Assembly: GCA_016081115.2 (NCBI GenBank)
Contig: JABTTQ020002541.1
Coordinates: forward strand, 37,083-101,082
DNA length: 64,000 nt
Origin: Rehmannia glutinosa
Lineage: Eukaryota > Streptophyta > Magnoliopsida > Lamiales > Orobanchaceae
Reading direction: 5' to 3'
The notes below the pieces were generated by a model that saw only the letters and a program-made list of their open reading frames with translations, did no database searches and was not told the DNA's origin. The translations under genes were made by a program, and so were the position numbers. Positions 60,515 to 64,000 of the stretch are shown here, one piece after another (the first letter of the stretch is position 1; each line of letters starts with the position of its first letter).

Positions 60515-63439
60515 TCTTGTTGAGGATGGGCATGTCTTTTCTTTAAACGACTTGATTTGTTTTCCTTCTCCGACATGCATCACATATACTCTCCTTCGTA
60601 TCTTCGAGTCCCGGAAGTCCTTCTACAAGATGACTTCTTGCTAGCTTATTAATTGTTTTGAAATTCAGTGACTACTTTTTGTGCCGATAGCCTAACTTGA
60701 TTTTGTGCTCTTTGCTTAGTAGACAGTGCCGGGTGTTGCGGTTGACCAATCCACTACATACATATTTTTCTCGTTTACATCCTTGCAAAGACAACTTCAT
60801 TTGATTCAATATTTTTGATTTCGCATATTCCAATTGTCAATCCAACATTGTAGCCCTTGTCACGAGTTGATCGATACTCGATGGAAATTGAAGTTGAGTC
60901 TTCAACATATGCAAAGATTCTGTGATTTCTAATCCATTCCTCTTGATGGATCCAATGCCTCTTATTTCACAGGAGCTTCATTTCCTCCAAATATGACTTT
61001 CGCTCCTTTGACTTCCTTGAATTTTGATAGATTTCTCTTATTTCTGTCATATGTCCGAACGAACCACTATCCATGTACCAGGTTCCTTGGCACTTCGATT
61101 TGTTCCTCGAACCCAATCAAGGAAATTAAGTTTTAGGTACCCATTCTTTATGGGTCCCGAGGGGTTAGAATTATAAGATGATCCAACCAACCTATAGCCA
61201 AATGATTTGACTCTAAAGAGGTTGCCATCTATCAGTGCCATAATCATAATTAATCCTGGCAAATTGCTTGGGGATTCTAGGTTCATACAAAATTGTCTCT
61301 TTTGTCTGTGTACCGCATGTATGTTTTAGCAATTGCCTTCCTTGGAGTAATTGTGGTGTTTTGAGTGTAGTGACTAGTGCATATGTGTCTTTGATGAAAG
61401 CTCTTATGCTTTGGAATGGCCTTTGCCGAGTTCTGTGCCTTGCCATTTGGGCTTGTATTCCATGTCTAGGCTGATAGTTCACATTGTTCCAATCAACTTG
61501 GCTTGGATATTTTCTACCATTCCCATCATATGTATTTCTTTTATGGATTTTCGGAATTTTTGGTAGCTTTGTTTCTTCTTTACTGAGTATTTTCTGTTTC
61601 TGAGTTTGTTTGAGGACTTACCGATTTTCTTCTCATTGTCCTTCCAAAGACACTCAACTAGTTATTTTCTTTTTCCTTTAACCAAGACCAGTTTGCTTAG
61701 TATCGGTTTTCTTGAGTGAATGTGTGTGCAACATTTAGAGTTTTGGAATTTTTGAGATTCTTCATGACTTGAAGATCCTTTTTCCAAAATTACTCTTGAG
61801 GTCCGATATGACATGTATAATTAAACTAGTTCTGTCTTATCTCCACATTCTCTTTGACTCATAATAAGATCATCCAATGATTTAGATGCCTTAGTGAATG
61901 AGGCAATAACATTCTTGAGGTCATTCTCCCTCTTTTCTATAGCAAAAAGAATTTGTTAATTTAGCATTTTCAAATTCTTTTAAACTTTTATTCTCATTAA
62001 CCTATTCACTTGAGTACCACCTCCTTAGTCACTTTGAGTTTTGACTTTTGAGTAGGCCGTTTTCCTCATTCAATAGTGTGTGTGAGGATTTAATGTGTTC
62101 AAAATCTTTCATCATTTTGCCTAATGAATCATAAAGATCAAGAGGGTCATGAAGTGTGTGTGTCAGCGCTCACTATCATCCCGAAGTTTGTTGAGTTAGA
62201 TTGTACTCCCATCTCTTGATCTTGTTTCTTGGCCATCAATGATCGTGGCTTCTTCTTCGATCACTTAGTAGCCGCCTTCACCGCTCTCGAATCACTGCCT
62301 TCTTGACTTGGTCCGTTTCTCTCAATCTCCCATAAGCATCATCATGCCTTTTTCTTTTCGTTTTCTTTCTCTCAAGACCTTTCTTCTTTCTTTCATCTCT
62401 CGCATTTATGCCGGGATATCACAGATATGAGCAAATAATGGCATAAAGTGACCAAGTTGTTCTGATTCCAACATAGATATTCAACTTTTTGATCGAAGCT
62501 CTTTCCATTCTTGAGTTGTCACTTTGATACTCAACTTTTTGATGATCTCTGTTCTCTTCGTCTGTCTGCCTTCCCTTGATTTGGAGGAGCCGAAAGTGTC
62601 TTCCGGAAGATTCACCCTTTCCTTTCTTTGCAGTTCTTATTAAAGAACTTGTTGAATCTTTTAACCATCGTGGCTATTTCTTTCCTGGTCGATGACTTCT
62701 TTGACCACGGCTTCTTCCCATCCTTAACAATAGAGCAAATTGCTTGGGTAAATTGACTTTTCCTCGGTCTTTTCTTCTCACCAAACTCATAGTGCTTTGA
62801 GGTCCGAGAATAACTCATGGTGGATGTCTTTGATAGGTCCATGGAATGTCTCAAAGGTGCCGACCTTCATTTCCCATTGATTGGAAGACTTTTTTAGGAT
62901 TTTTATACACATTTCCTTCTCGTGTATATTCCTTTCCAAGTCGCAGATAGCTCATTTTAGGATTTCTCGTGAAGAGCATCCATTGATCCAGTTTTCTCCC
63001 GAGATCATTTTGAAGTTCTCAAATTTTTGTACAGCCACCGATAGTTTATTTTCTTTGATTTGCTTCCTTCAACAAATCAATGTCATTTTTGTCCTGATTT
63101 CTAGCCGCGTTTGTAAGATTTGACTTATTGAATACACTTTGCCTAAGGTTTTGTATCTGTGATGTCCTCGCTATCATTGTCTGTGTTGTACCTTTTTTCG
63201 TCATCATTTTCACTCGGTTCTTGGTTTTTCAACCATGAATCGTCCGAGAGCAACATCTTCTTCTCCTTCAAAGCAACTCTTCGCATGTACGGTGGTTCAC
63301 CTTAATATTTGCAGAGGCCCATCTTCTATCACTATCCACATCTCATCATGTAATCCGATAGATGAGCCTGCATACGAATTTTCCAATCATCAAATTCTTC
63401 AATAAAGGAACATAGGAATGCGTGTAGATTTGCTTCCAT
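60515..63439 (-). pseudogene. S4 gag, protease and start of pol (broken)
   Basis: gag starts with ATG at 63439 on the minus strand (MEANL). The zinc-knuckle remnant is near 62420-62480. The protease DSG remnant is within 61063-61080, and the GAG-pre-integrase part reaches ~60515. Frame changes are frequent. No RT motif is present. Confidence 0.8.
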
Positions 63440-63562
63440 GATAATAACTTTTAATGATAGAAAAGAGTTTTGAAAGATTAAGTACTAAGCGGAGACTTTG
63501 AAAGTTTGATCTGAATTCGATGGCAGTCTGGAGGGTTCAATGAACCAACGCTCTGCAATCTA

Positions 63563-64000
63563 AGCAAGTCCTAAGGGGTGTAAGTGCCAAGGTTTAGAAG
63601 GGGTTGAATAAACCTTACCAAATTTTGTTTAGTCCTTTTAAATCTACCAGGAGTTAATTACTGCAATTGTGTATCGCTTCGTGGAGCCGGTCCGAATTAG
63701 TCCCACTCGGTAGAGTTAATCTCTCAGAACTAATTTGAACTGTTGATGGAGTATTTCAATTTTATTGGCTATAATTTAACTCGATTGTAGTTTTATTTTA
63801 TTGAAGGAACTTAACACCGCTTAAGTTTGATTTTAGAAACAGTTGAAATGCTAAATTATTAAATGAATCGCAAATTCTCAGTGAGATATAAGCGATTAAA
63901 AGTCACGGGAATGTAAATGCTGAAATATAAACCAACCATGATAAAGAAGTTTTTATAGAGAGTTGAAGATGAGGTAATTCTTCTAGCAATACGTAATAGC
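63563..64000 (-). repeat. S4 5' LTR, partial
   Basis: From AAGTCCTAAGGGGTGTAAG onward this follows the complement of the Sirevirus LTR to the window edge. The LTR/PBS border is damaged, so the exact start is uncertain by several bases. Confidence 0.8.

Larger units (their letters stand above)
59825..64000 (-). mobile_element. Sirevirus copy S4, internally deleted, runs to the window end
   Basis: Minus-strand copy. A 3' LTR fragment (59825 to ~60514) is fused directly to the GAG-pre-integrase part of pol. Protease and gag follow, then the altered PBS region, then the 5' LTR from ~63563 to the edge. Integrase core, RT, RNase H, the third ORF and the rest of the 3' LTR are missing, so about 8 kb has been lost between the two joined points. 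Confidence 0.82.

Noticed and set aside
18070..64000. Repeat-induced point mutation or simple deamination as cause of copy differences
   Set aside because: Those give C to T or G to A substitutions; here changes go toward CG and alter length.
1..64000. CRISPR array, bacterial operon or phage-type system
   Set aside because: No regularly spaced short repeats and no prokaryotic gene organisation; introns, SINE, TRIM and Sirevirus elements show plant nuclear DNA.

Overview
The window is nuclear DNA from a flowering plant, probably a eudicot. Two spliced single-copy genes sit in an island between blocks of nested LTR retrotransposons and small plant transposons. The organism call rests on the intron structure, a plastid-type tryptophan-pathway enzyme, a plant-type CGYC glutaredoxin, a plant tRNA-SINE, MITEs and Sirevirus-like Ty1/copia elements. 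I do not name a species.

Left edge (1-760): the gag start, primer-binding site and 5' LTR of a copia element that runs out of the window on the minus strand. At 1783-2725 there is a complete TRIM (LTR, PBS, short non-coding middle, purine tract, LTR). At 3788-4020 there is a tRNA-derived SINE with target-site duplication, followed by a hAT-like MITE candidate and a 5'-truncated LINE tail.

Gene island (5159-13113): a glutaredoxin of the GRXC1 type (+ strand, 4 exons) and anthranilate phosphoribosyltransferase PAT1/TRP1 (- strand, 10 exons, 410 codons, intact) lie tail to tail. An intron of each gene carries a copy of the same MITE family, and a 182-bp MITE with a 9-bp duplication lies just past the glutaredoxin stop. 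Right of PAT1 is a ~400-bp tandem duplication split by a 405-bp hAT MITE.

Repeat block (15064-64000): a short copia element that has gag, protease and integrase but no reverse transcriptase (called C1) is interrupted inside its 5' LTR by a 13.9-kb Sirevirus-like element (S1). After an AT-rich gap, the remains of another LTR element (X) enclose two more Sirevirus copies. S2 is on the minus strand and lacks its 5' half. S3 is on the plus strand and nearly full length. They are joined back to front and make a ~9-kb inverted repeat. A fourth, internally deleted copy (S4, minus) runs to the window end. The Sirevirus copies share this order: LTR of ~1.5 kb, PBS, gag, protease-integrase-RT-RNase H, a long third ORF of unknown function, a purine tract ending in GGGGGAAAT, LTR.

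The most notable signal is not a gene. Copies of the same repeat disagree at short, recurrent places where one copy has CTG or CAG and another has CG, TCG, CCG or CTCG. The same type of one-base loss breaks the glutaredoxin frame in exon 3. Because CTG/CAG are CHG methylation sites and the effect is worst in transposons, I suspect uncorrected read errors at methylated cytosines. Many of the frameshifts listed here may therefore not exist in the plant.
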